DNA of 64,000 bases from Lasioglossum baleicum (lineage: Eukaryota > Arthropoda > Insecta > Hymenoptera > Halictidae). Of the stretch, positions 11,108-23,571 are shown in pieces. Positions within the stretch are counted from its first letter, which is position 1. Every line of letters begins with the position of its first letter. Where the stretch lies: assembly GCF_051020765.1 (NCBI RefSeq), contig NC_134932.1:1922001-1986000 (forward strand), in the 5' to 3' direction. Both the position numbers and the translations under genes were made by a program. Under the pieces are notes generated by a model that did no database searches, was not told where the DNA came from, and worked only from the letters and a program-made list of their open reading frames with translations.

Positions 11108-11213
11108 ATCACGCGGGTAAGCCGCATTTAGCGAAGAAGCAATATTATTTGATGCTCTTTGTGTTGAAATGTTCTCTGAACTATCGCGGGGTCCCGTACA
11201 AAGCCCTTTTTTG
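11108..11213 (-). repeat. Right arm of the monomer palindrome (106 bp), reference copy
   Basis: Reverse complement of the left arm, starting 'atcacgcggg' and ending 'cccttttttg'. It pairs across loop1 with the left arm of the same monomer, and equally across loop2 with the left arm of the next monomer at 11291-11396. Variants that mark families include 'gatgttcttt', 'gatgctttttg', 'ctctttttg', 'atcgtgcggtcc', 'ggggtctcg' and a net 5-bp deletion. Confidence 0.96.
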
Positions 11214-11290
11214 CAATTCGCCTCTTGAAACTTTATAAACAGTAAAAGCGTACGTTTTTATAGAATAAATTTATTTCGGTACACTTTTTC
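11214..11290 (+). other. Loop2: AT-rich spacer (77 bp), reference copy
   Basis: Spacer between the outer ends of the arms. It contains the perfect 12-bp palindrome 'aataaatttatt' and the hexamer 'cgtacg'. Two main forms exist. Alpha has 'aacagtaaaa', 'gaataaattt', 'atttcggtac' and 'tttttcc'. Beta has 'aacggtaaaa', 'gaatacattt', 'atttccctac' and 'ttttccc'. The beta form breaks the 12-bp palindrome. An alpha subform carries 'aaaaccgtacg'. Recombinants between alpha and beta occur within these 77 bp. Confidence 0.93.
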
Positions 11291-14200
11291 CAAAAAAGGG
11301 CTTTGTACGGGACCCCGCGGTAGTTCAGAGAACATTTCAACACAAAGAGCATCAAAAAATATTGCTTCTTCGCTAAATGCGGCTTACCCGCGTGATCGGG
11401 AAATGGAGCAGTGCAAGAATAGCAGGAGACGCGACGACAGCGCCGCGGCGGAAAGTCGGAAAGCGCGATAGCGAAGCAGCCATGTTGGAATACGTATTGT
11501 TCAGCTTTACAACTATCACGCGGGTAAGCCGCATTTAGCGAAGAAGCAATATTATTTGATGCTCTTTGTGTTGAAATGTTCTCTGAACTATCGCGGGGTC
11601 CCGTACAAAGCCCTTTTTTGCAAATCGCCTCTTGAAACTTTATAAACAGTAAAAGCGTACGTTTTTATAGAATAAATTTATTTCCCTACACTTTTCCCAA
11701 AAAAGGGCTTTGTACGGGACCCCGCGGTAGTTCAGAGAACATTTCAACACAAAGAGCATAAATAATATTGCTTCTTCGCTAAATGCGGCTTACCCGCGTG
11801 ATCGGGAAATGGGGCAGTGCAAGAATAGCAGGAGACGCGACGACAGCGCCGCGGCGGAAAGTCGGAAAGCGCGATAGCGAAGCAGCCATGTTGGAATACG
11901 TATTGTTCAGCTTTACAACTATCACGCGGGTAAGCCGCATTTAGCAAAGAAGCAATATTATTTGATGCTCTTTGTGTTGAAATGTTCTCTGAACTATCGC
12001 GGGGTCCCGTACAAAGCCCTTTTTTGCAATTCGCCTCTTGAAACTTTATAAACAGTAAAAGCGTACGTTTTTATAGAATAAATTTATTTCGGTACACTTT
12101 TTCCAAAAAAGGGCTTTGTACGGGACCCCGCGGTAGTTCAGAGAACATTTCAACACAAAGAGCATCAAAAAATATTGCTTCTTCGCTAAATGCGGCTTAC
12201 CCGCGTGATCGGGAAATGGAGCAGTGCAAGAATAGCAGGAGACGCGACGACAGCGCCGCGGCGGAAAGTCGGAAAGCGCGATAGCGAAGCAGCCATGTTG
12301 GAATACGTATTGTTCAGCTTTACAACTATCACGCGGGTAAGCCGCATTTAGCGAAGAAGCAATATTATTTGATGTTCTTTGTGTTGAAATGTTCTCTGAA
12401 CTATCGCGGGGTCCCGTACAAAGCCCTTTTTTGCAATTCGCCTCTTGAAACTTTATAAACAGTAAAAGCGTACGTTTTTATAGAATAAATTTATTTCGGT
12501 ACACTTTTTCCAAAAAAGGGCTTTGTACGGGACCCCGCGGTAGTTCAGAGAACATTTCAACACAAAGAGCATCAAAAAATATTGCTTCTTCGCTAAATGC
12601 GGCTTACCCGCGTGATCGGGAAATGGAGCAGTGCAAGAATAGCAGGAGACGCGACGACAGCACCGCGGCGGAAAGTCGGAAAGCGCGATAGCGAAGCAGC
12701 CATGTTGGAATACGTATTGTTCAGCTTTGCAACTATCACGCGGGTAAGCCGCATTTAGCGAAGAAGCAATATTATTTGATGCTCTTTGTGTTGAAATGTT
12801 CTCTGAACTATCGCGGGGTCCCGTACAAAGCCCTTTTTTGCAATTCGCCTCTTGAAACTTTATAAACAGTAAAAGCGTACGTTTTTATAGAATAAATTTA
12901 TTTCGGTACACTTTTTCCAAAAAAGGGCTTTGTACGGGACCCCGCGGTAGTTCAGAGAACATTTCAACACAAAGAGCATAAATAATATTGCTTCTTCGCT
13001 AAATGTGGCTTACCCGCGTGATCGGGAAATCGAGCTGTGCAAGAATAGCAGGAGACGCGACGACAGCGCCGCGGCGGAAAGTCGGAAAGCGCGATGGCGA
13101 AGCAGCCATGTTGGAATACGAATTGTTCAGCTTTATAACTATCACGCGGGTAAGCCGCATTTAGCGAAGAAACAATATTATTTGATGCTCTTTGTGTTGA
13201 AATGTTCTCTGAACTATCGCGCGGTCCCGTACAAAGCCCTTTTTTGCAATTCGCCTCTTGAAACTTTATAAACGGTAAAAGCGTACGTTTTTATAGAATA
13301 CATTTATTTCCCTACACTTTTCCCAAAAAAGGGCTTTGTACGGGACCCCGCGGTAGTTCAGAGAACATTTCAACACAAAGAGCATAAATAATATTGCTTC
13401 TTCGCTAAATGCGGCTTACCCGCGTGATCGGGAAATGGAGCAGTGCAAGAATAGCAGGAGACGCGACGACAGCGCCGCGGCGGAAAGTCGGAAAGCGCGA
13501 TAGCGAAGCAGCCATGTTGGAATACGTATTGTTCAGCTTTACAACTATCACGCGGGTAAGCCGCATTTAGCGAAGAAGCAATATTATTTGATGCTCTTTT
13601 TGTTGAAATGTTCTCTGAACTATCGCGGGGTCCCGTACAAAGCCCTTTTTTGCAATTCGCCTCTTGAAACTTTATAAACAGTAAAAGCGTACGTTTTTAT
13701 AGAATAAATTTATTTCGGTACACTTTTTCCAAAAAAGGGCTTTGTACGGGACCCCGCGGTAGTTCAGAGAACATTTCAACACAAAGAGCATAAAAAAATA
13801 TTCCTTCTTCGCTAAATGTGGCTTACCCGCGTGATCGGGAAATGGAGCTGTGCAAGAATAGCAGGAGACGCGACGACAGCGCCGCGGCGGAAAGTCGGAA
13901 AGCGCGATAGCGAAGCAGCCATGTTGGAATACGTATTGTTCAGCTTTACAACTATCACGCGGGTAAGCCGCATTTAGCGAAGAAGCAATATTATTTGATG
14001 CTCTTTGTGTTGAAATGTTCTCTGAACTATCGCGGGGTCCCGTACAAAGCCCTTTTTTGCAATTCGCCTCTTGAAACTTTATAAACAGTAAAAGCGTACG
14101 TTTTTATAGAATAAATTTATTTCGGTACACTTTTTCCAAAAAAGGGCTTTGTACGGGACCCCGCGGTAGTTCAGAGAACATTTCAACACAAAGAGCATCA

Positions 14201-14625
14201 AAAAATATTGCTTCTTCGCTAAATGCGGCTTACCCGCGTGATCGGGAAATGGAGCAGTGCAAGAATAGCAGGAGACGCGACGACAGCGCCGCGGCGGAAA
14301 GTCGGAAAGCGCGATAGCGAAGCAGCCATGTTGGAATACGTATTGTTCAGCTTTACAACTATCACGCGGGTAAGCCGCATTTAGCGAAGAAGCAATATTA
14401 TTTGATGTTCTTTGTGTTGAAATGTTCTCTGAACTATCGCGGGGTCCCGTACAAAGCCCTTTTTTGCAATTCGCCTCTTGAAACTTTATAAACAGTAAAA
14501 GCGTACGTTTTTATAGAATAAATTTATTTCGGTACACTTTTTCCAAAAAAGGGCTTTGTACGGGACCCCGCGGTAGTTCAGAGAACATTTCAACACAAAG
14601 AGCATCAAAAAATATTGCTTCTTCG

Positions 14626-17472
14626 CTGAATGCGGCTTACCCGCGTGATCGGGAAATGGAGCTGTGCAAGAATAGCAGGAGACGCGACGACAGCGCCGCG
14701 GCGGAAAGTCGGAAAGCGCGATAGCGAAGCAGCCATGTTGGAATACGTATTGTTCAGCTTTACAACTATCACGCGGGTAAGCCGCATTTAGCGAAGAAGC
14801 AATATTATTTGATGCTCTTTGTGTTGAAATGTTCTCTGAACTATCGCGGGGGCCCGTACAAAGCCCTTTTTTGCAATTCGCCTCTTGAAACTTTATAAAC
14901 AGTAAAAGCGTACGTTTTTATAGAATAAATTTATTTCGGTACACTTTTTCCAAAAAAGGGCTTTGTACGGGACCCCGCGGTAGTTCAGAGAACATTTCAA
15001 CACAAAGAGCATCAAAAAATATTGCTTCTTCGCTAAATGCGGCTTACCCGCGTGATCGGGAAATGGAGCAGTGCAAGAATAGCAGGAGACGCGACGACAG
15101 CGTCGCGGCGGAAAGTCGGAAAGCGCGATAGCGAAGCAGCCATGTTGGAATACGAATTGTTCAGCTTTATAACTATCACGCGGGTAAGCCGCATTTAGCG
15201 AAGAAACAATATTATTTGATGCTTTTTGTGTTGAAATGTTCTCTGAACTATCGTGCGGTCCCGTACAAAGCCCTTTTTTGCAATTCGCCTCTTGAAACTT
15301 TATAAACGGTAAAAGCGTACGTTTTTATAGAATACATTTATTTCCCTACACTTTTCCCAAAAAAGGGCTTTGTACGGGACCCCGCGGTAGTTCAGAGAAC
15401 ATTTCAACACAAAGAGCATAAATAATATTGCTTCTTCGCTAAATGCGGCTTACCCGCGTGATCGGGAAATGGAGCAGTGCAAGAATAGCAGGAGACGCGA
15501 CGACAGCGCCGCGGCGGAAAGTCGGAAAGCGCGATAGCGAAGCAGCCATGTTGGAATACGTATTGTTCAGCTTTACAACTATCACGCGGGTAAGCCGCAT
15601 TTAGCGAAGAAGCAATATTATTTGATGCTCTTTGTGTTGAAATGTTCTCTGAACTATCGCGGGGTCCCGTACAAAGCCCTTTTTTGCAATTCGCCTCTTG
15701 AAACTTTATAAACAGTAAAAGCGTACGTTTTTATAGAATAAATTTATTTCGGTACACTTTTTCCAAAAAAGGGCTTTGTACGGGACCCCGCGGTAGTTCA
15801 GAGAACATTTCAACACAAAGAGCATCAAAAAATATTGCTTCTTCGCTAAATGCGGCTTACCCGCGTGATCGGGAAATGGAGCAGTGCAAGAATAGCAGGA
15901 GACGCGACGACAGCGCCGCGGCGGAAAGTCGGAAAGCGCGATAGCGAAGCAGCCATGTTGGAATACGTATTGTTCAGCTTTACAACTATCACGCGGGTAA
16001 GCCGCATTTAGCGAAGAAGCAATATTATTTGATGCTCTTTGTGTTGAAATGTTCTCTGAACTATCGCGGGGTCCCGTACAAAGCCCTTTTTTGCAATTCG
16101 CCTCTTGAAACTTTATAAACAGTAAAAGCGTACGTTTTTATAGAATAAATTTATTTCCCTACACTTTTCCCAAAAAAGGGCTTTGTACGGGACCCCGCGG
16201 TAGTTCAGAGAACATTTCAACACAAAGAGCATAAATAATATTGCTTCTTCGCTAAATGCGGCTTACCCGCGTGATCGGGAAATGGAGCAGTGCAAGAATA
16301 GCAGGAGACGCGACGACAGCGCCGCGGCGGAAAGTCGGAAAGCGCGATAGCGAAGCAGCCATGTTGGAATACGTATTGTTCAGCTTTACAACTATCACGC
16401 GGGTAAGCCGCATTTAGCAAAGAAGCAATATTATTTGATGCTCTTTGTGTTGAAATGTTCTCTGAACTATCGCGGGGTCCCGTACAAAGCCCTTTTTTGC
16501 AATTCGCCTCTTGAAACTTTATAAACAGTAAAAGCGTACGTTTTTATAGAATAAATTTATTTCGGTACACTTTTTCCAAAAAAGGGCTTTGTACGGGACC
16601 CCGCGGTAGTTCAGAGAACATTTCAACACAAAGAGCATCAAAAAATATTGCTTCTTCGCTAAATGCGGCTTACCCGCGTGATCGGGAAATGGAGCAGTGC
16701 AAGAATAGCAGGAGACGCGACGACAGCGCCGCGGCGGAAAGTCGGAAAGCGCGATAGCGAAGCAGCCATGTTGGAATACGTATTGTTCAGCTTTACAACT
16801 ATCACGCGGGTAAGCCGCATTTAGCGAAGAAGCAATATTATTTGATGTTCTTTGTGTTGAAATGTTCTCTGAACTATCGCGGGGTCCCGTACAAAGCCCT
16901 TTTTTGCAATTCGCCTCTTGAAACTTTATAAACAGTAAAAGCGTACGTTTTTATAGAATAAATTTATTTCGGTACACTTTTTCCAAAAAAGGGCTTTGTA
17001 CGGGACCCCGCGGTAGTTCAGAGAACATTTCAACACAAAGAGCATCAAAAAATATTGCTTCTTCGCTAAATGCGGCTTACCCGCGTGATCGGGAAATGGA
17101 GCTGTGCAAGAATAGCAGGAGACGCGACGACAGCGCCGCGGCGGAAAGTCGGAAAGCGCGATAGCGAAGCAGCCATGTTGGAATACGTATTGTTCAGCTT
17201 TACAACTATCACGCGGGTAAGCCGCATTTAGCGGAGAAGCAATATTATTTGATGCTCTTTGTGTTGAAATGTTCTCTGAACTATCGCGGGGTCCCGTACA
17301 AAGCCCTTTTTTGCAATTCGCCTCTTGAAACTTTATAAACAGTAAAAGCGTACGTTTTTATAGAATAAATTTATTTCGGTACACTTTTTCCAAAAAAGGG
17401 CTTTGTACGGGACCCCGCGGTAGTTCAGAGAACATTTCAACACAAAGAGCATCAAAAAATATTGCTTCTTCG
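14626..17472 (+). repeat. Monomers 37-43, shortened copy of the 26-31 block
   Basis: Monomers 38-42 repeat the order of 26, 28-31 with the equivalent of monomer 27 missing. Monomers 39-42 (15439-17065) match 28-31 at an offset of 4,473 bp (11 monomers), and 40-42 match 47-49 at 2,846 bp (7 monomers). Monomer 38 (15033) shares 'gctttttgtg' with 26 and 44. Monomer 37 starts 'ctgaatg' and has 'gggggcccg' near 14846. Monomer 43 has 'agcggagaag'. Confidence 0.82.
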
Positions 17473-20400
17473 CTAAATGCGGCTTACCCGCGTGATCGGG
17501 AAATGGAGCAGTGCAAGAATAGCAGGAGACGCGACGACAGCGCCGCGGCGGAAAGTCGGAAAGCGCGATAGCGAAGCAGCCATGTTGGAATACGAATTGT
17601 TCAGCTTTATAACTATCACGCGGGTAAGCCGCATTTAGCGAAGAAACAATATTATTTGATGCTTTTTGTGTTGAAATGTTCTCTGAACTATCGTGCGGTC
17701 CCGTACAAAGCCCTTTTTTGCAATTCGCCTCTTGAAACTTTATAAACGGTAAAAGCGTACGTTTTTATAGAATACATTTATTTCCCTACACTTTACCCAA
17801 AAAAGGGCTTTGTACGGGACCCCGCGGTAGTTCAGAGAACATTTCAACACAAAGAGCATAAATAATATTGCTTCTTCGCTAAATGCGGCTTACCCGCGTG
17901 ATCGGGAAATGGAGCAGTGCAAGAATAGCAGGAGACGCGACGACAGCGCCGCGGCGGAAAGTCGGAAAGCGCGATAGCGAAGCAGCCATGTTGGAATACG
18001 TATTGTTCAGCTTTACAACTATCACGCGGGTAAGCCGCATTTAGCGAAGAAGCAATATTATTTGATGCTCTTTGTGTTGAAATGTTCTCTGAACTATCGC
18101 GGGGTCCCGTACAAAGCCCTTTTTTGCAATTCGCCTCTTGAAACTTTATAAACAGTAAAAGCGTACGTTTTTATAGAATAAATTAATTCGGTACACTTTT
18201 TCCAAAAAAGGGCTTTGTACGGGACCCCGCGGTAGTTCAGAGAACATTTCAACACAAAGAGCATCAAAAAATATTGCTTCTTCGCTAAATGCGGCTTACC
18301 CGCGTGATCGGGAAATGGAGCAGTGCAAGAATAGCAGGAGACGCGACGACAGCGCCGCGGCGGAAAGTCGGAAAGCGCGATAGCGAAGCAGCCATGTTGG
18401 AATACGTATTGTTCAGCTTTACAACTATCACGCGGGTAAGCCGCATTTAGCGAAGAAGCAATATTATTTGATGCTCTTTGTGTTGAAATGTTCTCTGAAC
18501 TATCGCGGGGTCCCGTACAAAGCCCTTTTTTGCAATTCGCCTCTTGAAACTTTATAAACAGTAAAAGCGTACGTTTTTATAGAATAAATTTATTTCGGTA
18601 CACTTTTTCCAAAAAAGGGCTTTGTACGGGACCCCGCGGTAGTTCAGAGAACATTTCAACACAAATAGCATCAAAAAATATTGCTTCTTCGCTAAATGCG
18701 GCTTACCCGCGTGATCGGGAAATGGAGCAGTGCAAGAATAGCAGGAGACGCGACGACAGCGCCGCGGCGGAAAGTCGGAAAGCGCGATAGCGAAGCAGCC
18801 ATGTTGGAATACGTATTGTTCAGCTTTACAACTATCACGCGGGTAAGCCGCATTTAGCGAAGAAGCAATATTATTTGATGCTCTTTGTGTTGAAATGTTC
18901 TCTGAACTATCGCGGGGTCCCGTACAAAGCCCTTTTTTGCAATTCGCCTCTTGAAACTTTATAAACAGTAAAAGCGTACGTTTTTATAGAATAAATTTAT
19001 TTCCCTACACTTTTCCCAAAAAAGGGCTTTGTACGGGACCCCGCGGTAGTTCAGAGAACATTTCAACACAAAGAGCATAAATAATATTGCTTCTTCGCTA
19101 AATGCGGCTTACCCGCGTGATCGGGAAATGGAGCAGTGCAAGAATAGCAGGAGACGCGACGACAGCGCCGCGGCGGAAAGTCGGAAAGCGCGATAGCGAA
19201 GCAGCCATGTTGGAATACGTATTGTTCAGCTTTACAACTATCACGCGGGTAAGCCGCATTTAGCAAAGAAGCAATATTATTTGATGCTCTTTGTGTTGAA
19301 ATGTTCTCTGAACTATCGCGGGGTCCCGTACAAAGCCCTTTTTTGCAATTCGCCTCTTGAAACTTTATAAACAGTAAAAGCGTACGTTTTTATAGAATAA
19401 ATTTATTTCGGTACACTTTTTCCAAAAAAGGGCTTTGTACGGGACCCCGCGGTAGTTCAGAGAACATTTCAACACAAAGAGCATCAAAAAATATTGCTTC
19501 TTCGCTAAATGCGGCTTACCCGCGTGATCGGGAAATGGAGCAGTGCAAGAATAGCAGGAGACGCGACGACAGCGCCGCGGCGGAAAGTCGGAAAGCGCGA
19601 TAGCGAAGCAGCCATGTTGGAATACGTATTGTTCAGCTTTACAACTATCACGCGGGTAAGCCGCATTTAGCGAAGAAGCAATATTATTTGATGTTCTTTG
19701 TGTTGAAATGTTCTCTGAACTATCGCGGGGTCCCGTACAAAGCCCTTTTTTGCAATTCGCCTCTTGAAACTTTATAAACAGTAAAAGCGTACGTTTTTAT
19801 AGAATAAATTTATTTCGGTACACTTTTTCCAAAAAAGGGCTTTGTACGGGACCCCGCGGTAGTTCAGAGAACATTTCAACACAAAGAGCATCAAAAAATA
19901 TTGCTTCTTCGCTAAATGCGGCTTACCCGCGTGATCGGGAAATGGAGCTGTGCAAGAATAGCAGGAGACGCGACGACAGCACCGCGGCGGAAAGTCGGAA
20001 AGCGCGATAGCGAAGCAGCCATGTTGGAATACGTATTGTTCAGCTTTACAACTATCACGCGGGTAAGCCGCATTTAGCGAAGAAGCAATATTATTTGATG
20101 CTCTTTGTGTTGAAATGTTCTCTGAACTATCGCGGGGTCCCGTACAAAGCCCTTTTTTGCAATTCGCCTCTTGAAACTTTATAAACAGTAAAAGCGTACG
20201 TTTTTATAGAATAAATTTATTTCGGTACACTTTTTCCAAAAAAGGGCTTTGTACGGGACCCCGCGGTAGTTCAGAGAACATTTCAACACAAAGAGCATCA
20301 AAAAATATTGCTTCTTCGCTAAATGCGGCTTACCCGCGTGATCGGGAAATGGAGCAGTGCAAGAATAGCAGGAGACGCGACGACAGCGCCGCGGCGGAAA

Positions 20401-21945
20401 GTCGGAAAGCGCGATAGCGAAGCAGCCATGTTGGAATACGTATTGTTCAGCTTTACAACTATCACGCGGGTAAGCCGCATTTAGCGAAGAAGCAATATTA
20501 TTTGATGTTCTTTGTGTTGAAATGTTCTCTGAACTATCGCGGGGTCCCGTACAAAGCCCTTTTTTGCAATTCGCCTCTTGAAACTTTATAAACAGTAAAA
20601 GCGTACGTTTTTATAGAATAAATTTATTTCGGTACACTTTTTCCAAAAAAGGGCTTTGTACGGGACCCCGCGGTAGTTCAGAGAACATTTCAACACAAAG
20701 AGCATAAATAATATTGCTTCTTCGCTAAATGCGGCTTACCCGCGTGATCGGGAAATGGAGCAGTGCAAGAATAGCAGGAGACGCGACGACAGCGCCGCGG
20801 CGGAAAGTCGGAAAGCGCGATAGCGAAGCAGCCATGTTGGAATACGTATTGTTCAGCTTTACAACTATCACGCGGGTAAGCCGCATTTAGCGAAGAAGCA
20901 ATATTATTTGATGCTCTTTTTGTTGAAATGTTCTCTGAACTATCGCGGGGTCCCGTACAAAGCCCTTTTTTGCAATTAGCCTCTTGAAACTTTATAAACA
21001 GTAAAAGCGTACGTTTTTATAGAATAAATTTATTTCGGTACACTTTTTCCAAAAAAGGGCTTTGTACGGGACCCCGCGGTAGTTCAGAGAACAATTCAAC
21101 ACAAAGAGCATAAAAAAATATTCCTTCTTCGCTAAATGTGGCTTACCCGCGTGATCGGGAAATGGAGCTGTGCAAGAATAGCAGGAGACGCGACGACAGC
21201 GCCGCGGCGGAAAGTCGGAAAGCGCGATAGCGAAGCAGCCATGTTGGAATACGTATTGTTCAGCTTTACAACTATCACGCGGGTAAGCCGCATTTAGCGA
21301 AGAAGCAATATTATTTGATGCTCTTTGTGTTGAAATGTTCTCTGAACTATCGCGGGGTCCCGTACAAAGCCCTTTTTTGCAATTCGCCTCTTGAAACTTT
21401 ATAAACAGTAAAAGCGTACGTTTTTATAGAATAACTTTATTTCGGTACACTTTTTCCAAAAAAGGGCTTTGTACGGGACCCCGCGGTAGTTCAGAGAACA
21501 TTTCAACACAAAGAGCATCAAAAAATATTGCTTCTTCGCTAAATGCGGCTTACCCGCGTGATCGGGAAATGGAGCAGTGCAAGAATAGCAGGAGACGCGA
21601 CGACAGCGCCGCGGCGGAAAGTCGGAAAGCGCGATAGCGAAGCAGCCATGTTGGAATACGTATTGTTCAGCTTTACAACTATCACGCGGGTAAGCCGCAT
21701 TTAGCGAAGAAGCAATATTATTTGATGTTCTTTGTGTTGAAATGTTCTCTGAACTATCGCGGGGTCCCGTACAAAGCCCTTTTTTGCAATTCGCCTCTTG
21801 AAACTTTATAAACAGTAAAAGCGTACGTTTTTATAAAATAAATTTATTTCGGTACACTTTTTCCAAAAAAGGGCTTTGTACGGGACCCCGCGGTAGTTCA
21901 GAGAACATTTCAACACAAAGAGCATCAAAAAATATTGCTTCTTCG
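17473..21945 (+). repeat. 18-monomer higher-order repeat, second copy
   Basis: Counterpart of 10153-14625. Private changes are few: 'ctttacccaa' near 17793 for 'cttttcccaa', 'caaatagcatc' near 18665, 'gcaattagcc' near 20978, 'gaacaattcaac' near 21091, and 'gaataacttta' near 21432. Monomer 54 carries 'tataaaataaat', later shared by monomers 55, 63, 70, 81 and 89. Confidence 0.86.
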
Positions 21946-23571
21946 CTAAATGCGGCTTACCCGCGTGATCGGGAAATGGAGCTGTGCAAGAATAGCAGGA
22001 GACGCGACGACAGCGCCGCGGCGGAAAGTCGGAAAGCGCGATAGCGAAGCAGCCATGTTGGAATACGTATTGTTCAGCTTTACAACTATCACGCGGGTAA
22101 GCCGCATTTAGCGAAGAAGCAATATTATTTGATGTTCTTTGTGTTGAAATGTTCTCTGAACTATCGCGGGGTCCCGTACAAAGCCCTTTTTTGCAATTCG
22201 CCTCTTGAAACTTTATAAACAGTAAAAGCGTACGTTTTTATAAAATAAATTTATTTCGGTACACTTTTTCCAAAAAAGGGCTTTGTACGGGACCCCGCGG
22301 TAGTTCAGAGAACATTTCAACACAAAGAGCATCAAAAAATATTGCTTCTTCGCTAAATGCGGCTTACCCGCGTGATCGGGAAATGGAGCTGTGCAAGAAT
22401 AGCAGGAGACGCGACGACAGCGCCGCGGCGGAAAGTCGGAAAGCGCGATAGCGAAGCAGCCATGTTGGAATACGTATTGTTCAGCTTTACAACTATCACG
22501 CGGGTAAGCCGCATTTAGCGAAGAAGCAATATTATTTGATGCTCTTTGTGTTGAAATGTTCTCTGAACTATCGCGGGGTCCCGTACAAAGCCCTTTTTTG
22601 CAATTCGCCTCTTGAAACTTTATAAACAGTAAAACCGTACGTTTTTATAGAATAAATTTATTTCGGTACACTTTTTCCAAAAAAGGGCTTTGTACGGGAC
22701 CCCGCGGTAGTTCAGAGAACATTTCAACACAAAGAGCATAAAAAAATATTGCTTCTTCGCTAAATGCGGCTTACCCGCGTGATCGGGAAATCGAGCTGTG
22801 CAAGAATAGCAGGAGACGCGACGACAGCGCCGCGGCGGAAAGTCGGAAAGCGCGATAGCGAAGCAGCTATGTTGGAATACGAATTGTTCAGCTTTATAAC
22901 TATCACGCGGGTAAGCCGCATTTAGCGAAGAAGCAATATTATTTGATGCTCTTTGTGTTGAAATGTTCTCTGAACTATCGCGGGGTCCCGTACAAAGCCC
23001 TTTTTTGCAATTCGCCTCTTGAAACTTTATAAACGGTAAAAGCGTACGTTTTTATAGAATACATTTATTTCGGTACACTTTTTCCAAAAAAGGGCTTTGT
23101 ACGGGACCCCGCGGTAGTTCAGAGAACATTTCAACACAAAGAGCATAAATAATATTGCTTCTTCGCTAAATGTGGCTTACCCGCGTGATCGGGAAATCGA
23201 GCTGTGCAAGAATAGCAGGAGACGCGACGACAGCGCCGCGGCGGAAAGTCGGAAAGCGCGATAGCGAAGCAGCTATGTTGGAATACGAATTGTTCAGCTT
23301 TATAACTATCACGCGGGTAAGCCGCATTTAGCGAAGAAGCAATATTATTTGATGCTCTTTGTGTTGAAATGTTCTCTGAACTATCGCGGGGTCCCGTACA
23401 AAGCCCTTTTTTGCAATTCGCCTCTTGAAACTTTATAAACGGTAAAAGCGTACGTTTTTATAGAATACATTTATTTCCCTACACTTTTCCCAAAAAAGGG
23501 CTTTGTACGGGACCCCGCGGTAGTTCAGAGAACATTTCAACACAAAGAGCATAAATAATATTGCTTCTTCG
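21946..23571 (+). repeat. Monomers 55-58, including a hybrid loop2
   Basis: Monomer 56 has the 'aaaaccgtacg' alpha form, and 57-58 carry the 'gcagctatg', 'tttataact' loop1. Loop2 of monomer 57 (about 23008-23084) starts as beta ('aacggtaaaa', 'gaatacattt') and ends as alpha ('atttcggtac', 'tttttcc'), so an exchange occurred within that loop. Monomer 58 is pure beta and precedes the deletion monomer 59. Confidence 0.85.

Larger units (their letters stand above)
10966..11372 (+). repeat. Reference monomer (no. 28) of the satellite
   Basis: This is a clean 407-bp copy chosen to define the parts. Hand-counted composition of the unit is about 45% GC overall: loop1 about 54%, arms about 45%, loop2 about 29%. 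It carries about 31 CpG dinucleotides, most densely in loop1. It belongs to the commoner class: loop1 with 'ggagcagtgc' and 'acgtattg', loop2 with 'aacagtaaaa' and 'atttcggtac'. The start used here is a phase convention; the real left arm begins 82 bp upstream of it. Whether any phase is biologically meaningful cannot be told from the array. Confidence 0.97.
10153..14625 (+). repeat. 18-monomer higher-order repeat (offset about 7,320 bp), first copy
   Basis: Monomers 26-32 match 44-50, and 34-36 match 52-54. Marker pairs are: 'gctttttgtg' at 10342/17661; the 1-bp-short 'aaattaattcgg' at 10862/18181; 'catttagcaaag' near 11938/19257; 'gatgttcttt' in monomers 31/49; 'cagcaccgcgg' at 12659/19978; 'ctctttttgttg' at 13594/20914; and 'atattccttc' before 13812/21132. 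Monomer 33 (12999, 'gatggcg', beta) does not match monomer 51 (alpha), so one unit has been replaced in one copy. Confidence 0.88.

Noticed and set aside
10884..11213. Arm-loop1-arm' (or arm'-loop2-arm) as an amplified MITE or foldback transposon
   Set aside because: Long terminal inverted repeats fit, but no target-site duplication is visible outside either possible element end: 'ctttttc' against 'caattcg', and 'tacaact' against 'cgggaaa'. No transposase remnant is present. Origin from such an element remains possible but unsupported here.
10884..11213. Bacterial-type terminators or promoters in the arms ('cccttttttg' after a stem)
   Set aside because: The stem followed by a T-run is a by-product of the palindrome. 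A gene-free tandem array indicates eukaryotic satellite DNA.
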